From Paguma larvata (lineage: Eukaryota; Chordata; Mammalia; Carnivora; Viverridae): a stretch of 64,000 nucleotides of DNA. Made by a program: the position numbers and the translations under genes. The notes beneath the pieces are model-generated. The model did not search any database. It saw nothing but the letters and a program-made list of their open reading frames with translations, and had not been told where the DNA came from. Position 1 is the stretch's first letter, and every line of letters begins with the position of its first letter. This document shows, piece by piece, positions 10,674 to 22,440 of this stretch. The stretch lies in contig CM057831.1 in assembly GCA_030068075.1 (NCBI GenBank), positions 7,825,464 through 7,889,463 on the forward strand. The letters are read 5' to 3'.

Positions 10674-11414
10674 TACAGGGAACAGGAGCAGAGGAAATGC
10701 CACCCGGGAGTGCAGAAAACAGAAAGATGGTCAGCTTCGAGAGGAAAGGTGGGGACCTCTTCATGCTTCTTTCTCCAACCCCTTACCACCCCTTCTCCCG
10801 TTCCTGCTTTCCCTAAGATCTGATGCCTCACCCAATTCTAGGAAAGCTCCCTCAGCAACCTCTGGCCGCCCCGGAGAGCCACGCTGGCTCTGGAAAAAAT
10901 ACAAATCTCTAATAAACTTAACAATGCCGGACTTCACTCTTAATACTGGGAAATGGGACTAAAAAGGAAGAAAAGATACTTGGCAAGGTTTTAAAAGGAA
11001 GAAAGATACAGTCAAAATGCTTTCTAAATAACGCTTCTTCGATCAGATGCCCTAATGCAGAACTCCCTCCCAAGATGCCTCAGGATGTGAATAATTGAGA
11101 CTTCGCATTTTTACAATTTCTGAAATAAAAGCATTCAGTATTTATTAGAATATAATAACCTAGTTTAAGTTTTATTTATATTATATAAACATTACACTAG
11201 TACATAATAGTATAGGATTATATAAATTATAATAGTTAAATCCCATTATTTTACTATTATAAAAATAACGGTATTTTGCACCAACAAAAACACCAGCACT
11301 TTTGTACATAAGCGTAGTATGGTACCCATAATGCTGGAATACCCAAAACCAGTATTACCATCATGAATAATGTTCTTTTTCTGTATCACCTCCCACAAGG
11401 CTAGCAAATATTTT
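10674..11414. other. Single-copy DNA with AT-rich stretch, no gene seen
   Basis: Unique sequence. Bases 11120-11280 are strongly AT-rich, mostly TTATA, ATTATA and TAATA words, without a strict repeat period. No ORF longer than the SINE-derived one is present. Confidence 0.5.
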
Positions 11415-11625
11415 TACAGCTTCTTGAGAAGCACTTTTCTTTGTTCATTAGCTCATGTGCTCCTCGCATTAATGGTACGATGAAGCAGGAATTATTTCTA
11501 TACACATCCTGTACATGGGAAAACAGTCTCGGCATCCTACAGTTTGCAAGAGTCCCAGCCAGGACTCGAACCCAGGTTCAGGAACTCCAGATCCCAAGCT
11601 TCGACCCGGTTTCCTCGGTCTGCCA
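11415..11625 (-). repeat. MIR SINE relic
   Basis: Antisense MIR: 'gaagcaggaattatttctatacacatc' corresponds to the core, and CAGGACTCGAACCCAGGTTC is the complement of the tRNA-like B-box part, here unusually well preserved. Confidence 0.72.
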
Positions 11626-12970
11626 TCCTTGCTGTGTATTGACACTCGTTCTCCAACCTGCTCTGTTCTCTGTCAAACATTTCTTCCTTTCCAGGCGGAG
11701 AGCGAAGGCGAGCGAAGAGGCAGGCGGCCAGGCTGGCCATGGCAAACGTTCCCCCAGCCCTGGCGGCCATTCAAAGCCTCCAGGTTGCTCCCAGCCAAGG
11801 AAGGGGGTGGGGTGTTCCTGCCACTGCCAGAATGGAAAGGTTACAGTCATTTTCCAGGGTAGGGTGATCAATAACATACACAAATAGTCGTTTTTCACTC
11901 AGAGGGACCTCTTGACAAGAGCTAGGAGCAGGAGCTGCAGACGCACTGGGAGAGAGCACACATTTCTGTCTTCTGGCCCGGGCTCCCAGCTGCACCCACC
12001 AGGAGCCGCACGGGTGGAGGCAGACCGTCACCCCACTAGCGATGCCTCAGGGACAATCAGGCAGAGGGAGGGGTACCGCGGCAGCAGCCTCTAGGGATTC
12101 TGCCCGGGGACCCACGGGCGGGGGGCCTGGGATGCAGATGGAAGGTTTGGAGAAGGTGGAAGAAGAAGGTGGCGGCCAGGCCAGTGACAGCGGGATCACA
12201 GAAACAGAGCTCCGCAGAGCTCAAGGCAGGGCTGGCTTCATGCGCATCATGTGACCTCTTTGGTCACACAGGGACCCGTGCTCCAAAGAGAGTCCCCAGG
12301 CCTGGGGCTTAAGGTTCTGCAGTTGTCCACTGAAATTCTTAGTAATTTCATCTTTGAATTTCGGGTCTGTAGGTGAAGCCTGACAGGACCACAGAGCACA
12401 GGCTGGGGCTTGGAGACTCGGCTTAGGTGGTTCTGACCCTCCTACTTCCTGCCTCCCCAGGACAGGTGCCCAGCAGCCCACTTCCCTGAGGGTGCAGGTG
12501 CGGGAGGGTCCAGGGAACATGCCCCCCACATGCCCAGTCCCAGGCCCGGACCTCTGTGCCGGTGAAGGTCAGGATCTGGCTCCAAGTATGCCGGGCCCGA
12601 GCAGGCATACGCTAAATAGCAAATAAACACCCTGACACATCCAGGGAGAGAAAGAAAAAAAAGCTTTCTTCTTCCTTTTTGAACCAGAAGCCCTCAACTG
12701 TGATTTTGCACTTGTCCCTGGAAATTATGTGGCTGACCACTAACAGGCTACATATTACGTGGGGAAAGAGACACAAAGATGTAGCAACATCCCCATTAGC
12801 CTGCTGCAACAGAAATGGAACACGGAAGGGATAAAACGTTTTATTCGAGACACTCCTGTGTCCTCCCGCTACGCCCCCCCCCCTTCACCCCAGGCTTCTT
12901 TTCTTTATTTCTCTTCCTTCCTTCCTATCAAAGCCAGATCTTGGCTGATCCTATGCTGAAAAAAAATATA
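11626..12970. other. GC-rich single-copy DNA, no gene seen
   Basis: GC-rich unique sequence to about 12600, then ordinary. Overlapping ORFs of 60-106 codons occupy several frames on both strands, the expected chance pattern. A C-run lies at about 12872-12883. No splice-site-bounded exon or recognisable protein family is apparent. Confidence 0.4.
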
Positions 12971-12977
12971 TAGTTGT

Positions 12978-13140
12978 TCATACTATAAAGATACTAAAAG
13001 ATACTATGGATACTCATTCTATACATACTGAAGATATTTCATGCCTTACAGATACTAAAAGATACTATAGATACTCATACTCCGAAGATACCACAGACAC
13101 TAAAGATATTCATACTTTAAAGATGCTAAAAGGTACAAAA
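12978..13140 (+). repeat. Short minisatellite, three diverged copies
   Basis: Three copies of a unit beginning with TTCATACTATAA-like sequence followed by AGATACTAAAAGATACTA. They start at about 12978, 13039 and 13110, a spacing of 61 and 71 bases. Within each unit, GATACT recurs as a shorter 9-11-base subrepeat. Copies 1 and 2 are the closest match; copy 3 is the most diverged. Confidence 0.85.
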
Positions 13141-13274
13141 GACTTTGGTAATGACCTTCAGATCTTTACCCCTCTCGGGGAAGCCAGAACAGTTTTGTTG
13201 TAAATGATGCTTAACTCAAAGGAGTTACCAGTAGATGGATTTCAAGTACTTCAAAACGTCAATAGGATAATAAT

Positions 13275-13495
13275 GATAATAAATAGCCATGACTTATTGA
13301 ATGCCTACATTGCCAGATGTCAATAATAAACCTTCTCTCTAACCCTCATATCAACCCCGAAAGGAATGGAGTATCCCCTCTATTTTACAGAGGAAGAAAC
13401 TTCAGCTCAGAGAGGCATCTTGCCTGTAGTCATGCAACCAGGGAATGATAAAATGGAATTTGAATTCATGTTTTTCTGACTCCACGTAAAGAATT
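13275..13495 (-). repeat. MIR SINE relic
   Basis: Antisense, nearly full-length MIR: 'taatgataataaatagccatgacttattgaatgcctac', then CTATTTTACAGAGGAAG and 'agctcagagaggca', ending in 'gaatttgaattcatg'. Confidence 0.82.
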
Positions 13496-13770
13496 TTCAT
13501 GCAGCGGGAGAGCATCTTACGGCTCCTATGCGTAAGGACGGTACAGGATTGAAGAAAGAAGCCAAGAGGGCGTTGAGTAAAAGACAGAGCTCTTCCAGGC
13601 CTCCAGGGCCAAGCCCGGAGGGTTGCTGAGACAGGAAGAGAGCTGTCTGTGCCACCCTGCGCAGGAAGGGAGGGCAGTCCTGACACTCCTCACCTAAGCT
13701 GGCCTCTAGTCATCAAGCTCAATGTGCCTGAAGGACAGTCAACCCAAACCATCCACACTGCTTTGTTTTC

Positions 13771-13947
13771 AATGTTTTTGTTTTTCACTTTTGAGAGAGT
13801 GAGACAGAGGGAGACACAAATCCGAAGCAGGCTCCAGGCTCTGAGCTGTCAGCACAGAGCCAGACATGGGGCTTGAACCCATGAACCACAAGATCGTGAC
13901 CTGAGCCCAAGTTGGATGCTTCACCAACTGAACTGCCCAGGTGCCCC
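13771..13947 (-). mobile_element. Felid-type tRNA-derived SINE, copy 3
   Basis: Antisense copy. It starts with the complement of the tail (AATGTTTTTGTTTTTCAC), passes through GAAGCAGGCTCCAGGCTC and GAGCTGTCAGCACAGAGCC, and ends with the complement of the head ('ccaactgaactgcccaggtgccc'). Confidence 0.95.
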
Positions 13948-14009
13948 TCATCCTCACTGCTTCTAATTAAGGTTGCTGGTAGCCCAGGTCATGGAGAATT
14001 CATAAATCG

Positions 14010-14140
14010 TAAACATTTTTTGGAAGTCTCTTTGGGCAAGCACTGTGCTAGGCACTGGTGGGTCAGGATAGAGGAAACATAGGTGGTCCCCAGGCCTCAC
14101 TGAATTTACTGTCCTGGGAGGGCTGTGGCTTCATAGGAGC
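14010..14140 (+). repeat. Ancient interspersed repeat, 5' part, family not named
   Basis: The order GCACTGTGCTAGGCACTGG, 'tagaggaaacataggtggtccccaggcctcactgaatttactgtc' matches a very common ancient mammalian repeat that starts 'tttattgagcacctactatgtgcc' and continues with a 'ccctcaaggagctcacag' stretch. I cannot confidently give its database name. Confidence 0.5.
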
Positions 14141-14414
14141 TGGACCACAGCCAGATTAAAGAATACATTTTTCACGTTAACCCAACACACCGGACCACAG
14201 ACAACACACACTGAAAGAAGTTTGAGAGCACCACTAATCCTTACTATAAGCTATTATGTATCCTATTATGTCATCTCTTTCTTTAAAATATTGCTCAGGA
14301 CCACTGGATTGACTTTAAGACGGACTGATGGGTCACAAGAAAACTTCTAGTAAAGAGCTACAATCAAGTAACTAGTAATGTGCTGGCAAGTTCTCAAGTT
14401 TCTGAAGGAACATC

Positions 14415-14610
14415 CAAAGAAGAGTCCCTCACCCAGACAGAGGAATCAGGGTGGGCTTCCTGAAAGAAAGGACCTCAAAGCTGAAATGTGAATCTAAGAG
14501 AGGTAAGCAAGAGCCATACCATGCAGAGATTGTGAAGTTCTGTGAAGGAATTTGGACTTAACCCCACGAGGCATTGAAAGCCACTGATGAATATTCAACA
14601 GGGATGGTAG
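14415..14610 (+). repeat. Ancient interspersed repeat, central part, family not named
   Basis: Contains the words GGGTGGGCTTCCTGAAAG, 'gctgaaatgtgaatc', TTTGGACTTAACCCCACGAGG and 'cattgaaagccactgatgaat'. The same ancient family normally carries these in this order ('aaggcttcctggaggag', 'gagtttggactttatcct', 'ggagccactgaagg'). Confidence 0.5.
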
Positions 14611-14904
14611 TCCTAAGAACTACTTACGGATACTCTAGTTCTCCTTTTAGGCACGGCTTTGCAAGGCATTTTCCTCTCCCTTTTGAAGTCCCATGGAACC
14701 CTGAGACCTGTGTGGTCCAATGAAATAGGAGCCTAAGTGATGTGTGTTATTTTCTGTGGAAGCTTTAAAAGCCGATCAACAGTTGGCCGTGTTTATTTTC
14801 TCCTGCCATAGTGACCCTCAAAGTAGAATTCAGCAATTCTAACTGATAGAACAGAAAGTAGCATGAGTCACTGAAGTTAGTGGTGAATGCTAAGAAAAAA
14901 TACA

Positions 14905-15110
14905 ATCAAGCAGAGAGGTGAGATCTAAGAGCATCCCACGAAGACTTCACTGAAAAGGTAATTTTGACTAAAGAGTTGAAGATGAAGGAGTTAGCCATGC
15001 AGATATCTGGAGACGCCATAACAACCAGAAGGAACAGCGAGTGAAAAGGTCCTGAGGTACGTGTGTGTCTGGCATATTTGAGGCAAAACAAAGGCACAAG
15101 TTTGGCTAGA
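14905..15110 (+). repeat. Ancient interspersed repeat, central part, family not named
   Basis: A second, independent copy of the same family: 'aaaaggtaattttgactaaagagttgaagatgaagg', then 'gaaggaacagcgagtgaaaaggtcctgagg' and 'tttgaggcaaaacaaagg'. It overlaps in family coordinates with the neighbouring fragment, so it is a separate insertion or duplication. Confidence 0.45.
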
Positions 15111-15269
15111 GAGAACCAAGAGAAAGAGAGTGACCCAAGAAAATGGGCAACGTTTCCCAGGTCCTCTGACTACGAAGTGTTTACTTCAGGAGACACAAAC
15201 TCTGGGACTGTGGATCCACAGAACATGCTTTGGGGAAAAAAGTTCCCAGACTTCTTTGGTTCTTAAAAG

Positions 15270-15795
15270 AGGCAGTGACATGGGTGCATCTTGAGGTCAT
15301 TATGCTAAGCAAAATAAATCAGATGGAGAGACACATACTGTATGAACTCACTTGTCTGTGGAATCTTAAAAAACAAAAAACAAAAAACAACCCCCCAAAA
15401 AAACAAAAAACAAAACAAAAACAACTCCTAGAAAAAGGTATAAGACATGTGGTTACTAGAGGTGGGCGAATGGGGGAAGGGGGTTGGAAGAAGGGGGTCA
15501 AAAGGTATGAACTTTCAGTTCTAAGTATTGGGAATAAAATGCGTAATAGTACTACGGTTAATACTGTTTTAGAGCATATTTGGAAGTTGCTCAGAGAGTA
15601 GACCCTAGAAGAGCGAGTAGACCCAGAAGTTGTCACAAGGAAACAAATTTGTATCCATATCAAGTAACGGATGCCCGACTTACAGCTGTAATCATTTTGC
15701 ATTTGCAATACATGTGTCAAGTCACAATGTTGTATACATACTGCAAACTTAATACAGTGTGGTACACCAAGTATGTCTCAAGAAAACTGGAAGAA
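15270..15795 (+). mobile_element. Old L1 3' end
   Basis: The C-terminal ORF2 edge and the 3' UTR of an older L1. GTCATTATGCTAAGCAAAAT at the start corresponds to the 'IMLSKI' end of ORF2. This is followed by a 'gttactagaggtgggcg' stretch, 'gttaatactgttttagagcatatttggaagttgctcagagagtag' and a terminal 'cacaatgttgtatacatactgcaaactta' region. A CAAAA-rich microsatellite at 15366-15425 interrupts it. Confidence 0.82.
15366..15425. repeat. (CAAAA)n-like low-complexity tract
   Basis: A-rich tract with irregular C every four to seven bases and one C6 run; lies inside the L1 3' UTR. Confidence 0.85.
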
Positions 15796-17324
15796 AGCAG
15801 GGGCAAAGAGTCGCTGAAGGGCTTGAAGGAACAGAATATTCTTTATTCCTTGGAGGGGTCCCCAGAAGCTTACCTGCTGGGCTCAGGACTCTTGGGGACT
15901 TCTGCAGAAGCAGGATCACCCTGTGGTCAGAGTCGTCAACTGTCAAACCTCCTTCAACTCCCTCCTGAGAAGCGACTTGCTTTAAGCCAACAAGTTGTAC
16001 TGAGTTGCTGGGATTTTAAATCGCTTCTTTCTAAAAATAGATCTGTTGTGGAGAGTCCCAAAAGATGAAGCTCCTCTCTAACCTCAGGGGGTGGAGCTCC
16101 CTCCCTCATGTCCATGGAGCCGGTCTGCCAGCTCTTATCATCAGCAGTAATCTGGGGTCAGGAGGGGTTGCCTGCCTGTTCCCAGCTACGTGGGCTGCTT
16201 GCTGATTTCCCGGGGCCCTTGAGAGAAAAACACAAATTTGGCTTTAGAACAGTGCCTGTGTTTATTTATCAGTAATGATCCTTTCCTTAAGATTCTTGGA
16301 TGTGTGGCTCTCCCCATGGTCCTGAAACCCACCCCATCCCTGATCACTCCCATGTCTGCAACCCAGAGGGTCCAGGAAATCAAGGTCACACTCACCACCC
16401 TCCAGCTAAAATTGAAGGGAAAAACAAAACAAAACAAAACAAAAAACCAAAACCAGCTATCATGGTCTTCTCCAGGGTTTCCAGGGAAAAAAAAAAAGGA
16501 CAGAAAATTTCACCTGTCAGAAGCAATCTGCAGTGACAACTGGGCCCAGATCACCTCTGTTCCCGCGGTCCCTGACTGCGCGGATAACTCCCCACCTTCC
16601 ACATGGGCTCAGTAGGAAGAGCTGCCTTGTGTCTGTATGAGGGGCTGAGTGTATTTTGACCTTTCTTTGCTGCAAAGTCACACGCTTATTCCCAGGTGGT
16701 CTCCTGGTCACAGCAGGGACCTAGAGTAAGAATGCAGGCAGATTGGAGCAACCCCCATCCCCCGCAATGGAAGAGGAGCCATGGAAAAGGAGTAAGGCAC
16801 ACACGCCACCGAGTATCTTAGCCCTTTATCCTCAGGGAGAACGTGAAGTGAGCAGCTGCTAGATCTGAGACTAACTTATGGATTAGACATCGTCTCTGCT
16901 TGCTGGTGTAGATACATAGACATATATAGTATATGTCTACATGCGCATATACATACGCATGGATGAATGATAGCGTCTGACTCTTGCAATAATACGTGCA
17001 TGAAAAGGTAGAGGAAGAGACGGTTAGGGGTAAGGGGATATGCAATGAAGGGAGAAAGTCTGTGCGATGAAAATAACATTTGATTGGGCCTCAGATGACC
17101 AGGGGAGGGCATCTCAGGTGGAAGCAGCAGCACGTCCAGGTACTGGGCACCATGGACTGAAGGGGAGTCAGGTAATGAGCTCGTAATTAGCTCTAATCAC
17201 CCCCAGAAAGGGTAGCTACATCATTCTGTCACTGCCTGCAAGGACCAGTCATCATCACACAGTCACATACACACCTAAGGGAACTCTGTCCAAGGTCCAT
17301 ACCTAGTAGAGGGTCTGCAAATAT
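15796..17324. other. Single-copy DNA, no gene seen
   Basis: Unique sequence with a (CAAAA)n tract at 16419-16450 and a short A-run at 16485-16497. Bases 16905-16965 contain TATA/CATA-rich words. The 162-codon ORF at 15580-16068 starts in the L1 3' UTR and runs into unique DNA, so it is not a gene. Confidence 0.45.
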
Positions 17325-17525
17325 GAATAACACTCAGTAATAACAAGAAGGATTTACTGAACACCTGGTACCTATAAGAACCCACTGAGCTTTTGAGGCT
17401 TATTTTGTAACTTATTCTCCCAATAACCTATGCCATTATTACTCTTCTTATTTTGTAAATAGAAGAACCGAAGTTCAGAGATGAAGTATCCACTGTCAGG
17501 AACTCACAAATGAGCCGAGAGGTTG
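17325..17525 (-). repeat. MIR SINE relic
   Basis: Antisense MIR: 'gaaggatttactgaacacctggtac', then 'cattattactcttcttattttgtaaatagaagaaccgaagttcagag'. The core is present although substituted. Confidence 0.75.
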
Positions 17526-17544
17526 GGACATGTGCTACAAAGAG

Positions 17545-17770
17545 AAACAGGAATTGATGACAATGACGAACGTTTACTGAGCACTCGCTATGTAATGGCG
17601 CTGGGCCAAGGGCTTCATATGCATTCGGCACGAAGTTTTGCAATACCCTATCGAGTGGATGCTGTTATTATACCCATTTTACAGAGAAGAAAACTGAGGC
17701 ATAGAGAGATTGCCCAACATCACATAGCTAGTCCAACTCTAGAGTCTATAACTTACAAGCCCCTATGCGT
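17545..17770 (-). repeat. MIR SINE relic, second in tandem
   Basis: Antisense MIR starting only about 20 bases after the previous one. The core TACCCATTTTACAGAGAAG and 'aaaactgaggcatagagag' are well preserved, followed by ACATCACATAGCTAGTCC. Confidence 0.85.
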
Positions 17771-19834
17771 CACTCCGATAGTTCACTTCCGCCCACCTGT
17801 GCATACCCCATGGGGTGCAGAGAGCAGGGAGGAAGGAACCTGGCTGAGGGAGCACACACTGTTGGCACCACTTGTGAGCATGGCTAAGCTGAGCCTTCTA
17901 GGAGGGGTGGGCTTTAGACAGAAGAAAAAAGCTGGGGTGGCTAGGAGTAGGACACAGACCGGTTTTCCTCCAAGCCAGCAGTCTCCAAGAAGCCACTAAG
18001 GGCGACAACGATGTCCTTCAAGATGTCGCCCCATCCAGGGTTTGACTGCAGACTTGCAGGCTGGAACGCTTGATTTTCTTAGCTCACCAAGAAAAGAGTC
18101 GTATTTCAGGGACTGTATGATATTAACATTTAGCATCTATAAACTTGGAATGTCAGTTTACTTTTTTTTTATCAAGAATTATATGGTCTTGAGACGGAGT
18201 AGTTCTGCTCACTTGACTAGCATATCCCCTCGTGAAGAAAGTCAACTCATAATCAGATAACAGCTCATATTTGTCGACTTCTTACTCTGAAATACACACA
18301 TGAAGAATTACATAAATAAGCAAAACAAACGAGATAAGTACCTCTAATATGTAATGACATCAAACTAAGATGAACCGATGGGTCTATCTCCCCAAGGTTG
18401 GTCTAGCCAGTGAGACAGAAATACTTGAAATAGAATGGCGATGCTGCTCGTTTTCATCACCGAAACAGGGATGACCATAATATTGCAAGTCTGTTGCCTC
18501 CAACTCTGTCTCCTTTGTATGGTCACTGCCTTGGTGACGCTCTTTTCTTTTTGTATTGTGGCTGAGTAGTGTCACTTCTGATTAACACATGCTTCCCGTA
18601 AGTGTGTTAATACATTCAATCAGGTTACTGTCAAGCCTTGCCACCCAGGGAACCATTCTGTCTCCTGAAGGTGACTTTGCAGCGCTCTGCTCTGCACAGA
18701 TCTTAAAGTTCAGTCCCCGGCGGACAATCCTGGTTCCCTCATCTACGGATTCTCCGCACATGCCTCACTTCAGCCCCCACATACAGGCAACATCAGAAAA
18801 AGATACCCAACATATTGGTAAGCAGGGAGTTTCAGTGAAGCGGAAATTTTTACAGGGAAACTAAAACTGGAGACTTGGGTTGGACCACAGAGCACCCAAT
18901 GCTAAAGTCATCGCTATCAAAAATCACCTCTGAAGTAGTCTACTATTGTGCTGGATACCAAGTGGATCAAAGCCAAGGCCAAGTGTGCGCTTTCTGTCTA
19001 CCCAGATGCACACACACGCACAGAATATCTGCCCTGTATGGAGCTTTTATTTTCAGAGTAGACATTACCACATCACCTACAGGATCATAAATCCATTTAT
19101 TCACTTTTAAATTCATTTTTTGTCCTTCACTCTATCTGCACGTATTTATTGGGTGCTTTCCACGGGCAAGGAAATATTCTCCGAATGGCATCTTCGGATC
19201 TAACAGTGGCTCTCTCTCTTCCCCCAGCCTTAATACAGAGGAAGAGACTCAGAAGAGGGAGGAGGAGGTACACACTCTGTAACCTGACCAAACCCAGCCC
19301 ATCCACTCCAAAAGAGGTACTGAATTGGGAAAGAACAGGAACGATAAGACCCTCATTTCCGCTCCATTTCCAAAGCCTGGTTAGGGTTGGAGGGAGTGGG
19401 AGAGAAGAAATCTGAGTCCGTTTTGGGATCTGAATTTTAAACTTGACTATGGCTTTCGAATACCAGAGGTGCCCATAAAATTAAAGACTTTGTCTAAGGT
19501 GCCCATGGGCAGAAAAAGAACACAGCTGGAAGCGGACGCTGGAAAATAAGAAACTTGAACCCAGTCCATAAGCATAGAGAGGATTCTTTCTTGGTCCAGT
19601 TCTCCCCAGCGCGATACCCTGTCTGTGGCTTCTTCTTCACCAGCTCTCACCCGGACCCTGCAGAGGCCTCCTGCCAGGCCCATCTCCACCCACTCTTGCC
19701 CCGACCCCAGCCTCTCGCACAGCCAATCTGTTTGGAAAAACCTTGTGATCAAGTTCATCCCCTGCTTAACACCTGTCTCATCCCCATTGTTCTGAACAAA
19801 AAGCAGACCGCAAGAGCAGAGTTTATGATTAGAG
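17771..19834. other. Single-copy DNA, no gene seen
   Basis: Unique sequence of mixed composition, AT-rich between 18090 and 18360. No recognisable gene or young repeat. The ORFs of 154-168 codons at 19447-20019 overlap each other on opposite strands and run into a MIR, which argues against coding. Confidence 0.42.
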
Positions 19835-20065
19835 GGACCTACCTGGAAATCAGATGTGCTGGGTTTAATCCTGGCTTTAATCCTAGCTTTGGGCCCAGTA
19901 CGTTGCTGCCCGCATCTCTGTGCCTCAGTTTCCTCAGTAAAATGGGGGATCATAACAGGAGCACCTGTTCACGGCACAGTCGCGAGGATCTAACGCGTAG
20001 ATACGCGTTAAGCTCGTAGAATAGTGCCTGGCTCACAGCGATCACTGCACAGGGTCCCGGGTTGT
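19835..20065 (+). repeat. MIR SINE relic
   Basis: Sense MIR with most segments in order: a 'gctgggtttaatcc' head, TCTGTGCCTCAGTTTCCTC, AGTAAAATGGGGGATCATAA, and an ATAGTGCCTGGCTCACAG terminus. Confidence 0.88.
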
Positions 20066-20144
20066 CATTATCTTAGGGAGCTGGAGATCGGGAGCTTAGT
20101 TAACCAAGAGCGGAGCGGGCTGCCAGATAAGAGTGGAGAGGCAG

Positions 20145-20230
20145 GCTCGTGCCTGGACCCTCACTACCTGGCATGGAGCCGGGCACGTAGGAAGTGTTCA
20201 ATAAATATTAGTTGGATGGATGGATGGAAG
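20145..20230 (+). repeat. L2/MIR 3'-end relic with GGAT tail
   Basis: CTGGCATGGAGCCGGGCACG, 'taggaagtgttcaataaatattagttgg', then a short (GGAT)n run. This is the shared 3' end of L2 and MIR-type elements, probably an L2 fragment. Confidence 0.65.
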
Positions 20231-22440
20231 AGATAAAGTCCTCCTCCTCAACAAAGGCTTCTGGCCGAGGCCTCGAGTGCTGCTTGCACAGGACCCCGAC
20301 ACCATCTGTATATCTCCCCTTCCCCAGCTCTGAAGGCCTGTGTGAGGGGCTGCGGTAACTTAGCAACCGGAGCTTCCATAGAGACGAAACGGCACACAAT
20401 GAAATCAGGCGCCTGGTCCCACCCGGCACTGAGGAGTGGAGTGTTTGTGGACGAACGGGATCCTGTACCAGGCCATCCAGGCCTTGACACCAAGGTCACG
20501 AGCAGGCCTGGCCCAAATTCACCTGGGGCTTCCTAGGAGGATGATCTGTAATAGGCAAGATTGTGCTTTCTGGAAGCGTGGGGAACTACAACAGGCTCAG
20601 GAAGGTGAACGGACAGGAGACCCTTTGGGACATCCTGAGGCCGGGGGAACAGTGAGAGAACGGGAGACCTTTGGTAGCCCAGGCTCAACGGTGAAGACAG
20701 GGAGATTGTGGAGGGGTCCGAACAATCCATACGTCGGCCACCGTGTGAGGTCCTGGACTGGTGGTCAGAGGAGCCCCCAGGACCGTTCACAAGCCACACT
20801 TAGACAAGAGGACTCACACGCTATGGCAGGGGAGGCAGGGACAAGTACATGAAGAGAACGGACTGGAATACACAAAATAGGACGCTGCCCACGGAGGGTG
20901 TGTCCCTGGGGTGGCAGCGAGGGGACAGGATGCTGGTAACCAGCCCAGAGTGTGTTGTCACTTGGCTGCAAGCTTCAGTCTTTCCATTGTCAAATAAAAG
21001 CATGGACTAGAGGAGCCCTCCAAAGCTGTTGGCCGTGACTCCATGCCAATTCCCACCCTGCCCTCCAAAAAGCATGTACTTACTTGTATTCTGTATAAAA
21101 AAAAAAAAAAATCCCAAGTTCTGTTTCCCAGCACTCCACTGTCCCCTGGCCAGATCAGTTTTGCAGGTAACTTGTTTGGAAGATACGAGCATTGGTGTAT
21201 CCTGCTCTCTCATCCTAACCCCCCACCTCTTGCTTCCCAGCCTGCAGGCCCCTATATTCTGCTCAGCAGAGCCAGAGGGGTGTTGAAAGTTGCCCTGAGT
21301 GAGAACATGAAGAGGGTAGATCTGGGATTCGATCAAGACGCCTGGAATCTACAGGACACCACACAGGACCCTTGCACCAAGCGCCCGAAGCCACAGCCTA
21401 TGAGAGGCGGGGGAACAGGGAAGGTCCAGGGGGAGAATCAGACCTGAGATTCCGGCAGGGCCTCTGCCAATCGTGAGAGGCAGGAGCCCGGAGCCGGGCC
21501 GATGCTCAGGAAGAGGGAGTAGTTCCGGGCTGACCCTCGAACCTGGCCAACCATCAGCGCAAGAAGAGGAGGGGCCCTTGGGGCAGCTCCAAGACGTGGC
21601 AAGCCGGGGTGGGGCAAGGGGTAACTTGGGGAGCACAATTTAGCACGGCTGCAGCGGCAGGGCCCAGCAGGCCTGCCTGCTCTCTTCCCAGTGCTGAGAA
21701 ACCGGAGCTGGGAAGGGACCTTCCCAGGGAAATGCCTGCCAAAAGGTGGTCACCTGTAATGAGGCAATAAACGGGGTAATTACCGGGTAATTACTGGCCC
21801 TCCAAGTGTCTGGGAAACTGCGGGCGAGAGCTTGGCCAACTCAAGGCCTCACGTCTCCCTCGAGCTGGAAGCCCAGCTGAAAATTAGACAGTGTGGATGG
21901 GCTAGGGTGAGGCTGCTTTGTCAACAAGCACGTCATCTTTTCTTTCCTCTCTGGCCTTTCCTGCTGCTCTGGCACGCGTTCAAGGCTGTCGGCAAGGGTC
22001 TGAGGCCCGGCTTTGTGCTGGGAAATGGGCCTCTGCGGAGATCCACCCCCCACCCCGCATCTGTGACAACCAGAGCCAACCACGCCCCACCAGCTTAGCC
22101 CCACTCCACCCTGCTTCCCCCATAGAGCAGAGCACCCCAGCGCTCCAACAGACCCAACTGCCAAGAAGTTCAGGACACGGAACAGAGGTCAACCCCATTG
22201 TGTTGCTGCAGACTAGCGACTTGGTGTCAAACACCTGCTTCTTTGCACAAGCCTTCTCCTTTGAGCCCCGGGTCCTAACCCTACAACTCCTTTCTTCCCA
22301 TTGGCCAACTTGGACTAGTTAACCTGTAAAGTATGGGCATGATTATACACGCAAGTTGTCTACAACTATTAGACTCAACGAGCAAAATGGGTTCACTTGC
22401 TGTGGCTGAGGACAGGGTAGAGGTTCGGGGAGAACGTGAA
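20231..22440. other. GC-rich single-copy DNA, no gene seen
   Basis: Unique, mostly GC-rich. Contains an A13 run at about 21100-21112 and a pair of GTAATTAC palindromes at 21776-21794. Overlapping ORFs on both strands (up to 138 codons) have no recognisable domains. The C-rich stretch at 22040-22110 underlies the Pro/Gly-rich ones. Confidence 0.42.

Larger units (their letters stand above)
13948..15265. other. Single-copy DNA with ancient repeat fragments, no gene seen
   Basis: Contains three pieces of an old interspersed repeat at about 14010-14140, 14415-14610 and 14905-15110 (described separately). The sequence between them is unremarkable, and the ORFs of 60-70 codons are chance. Confidence 0.45.
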
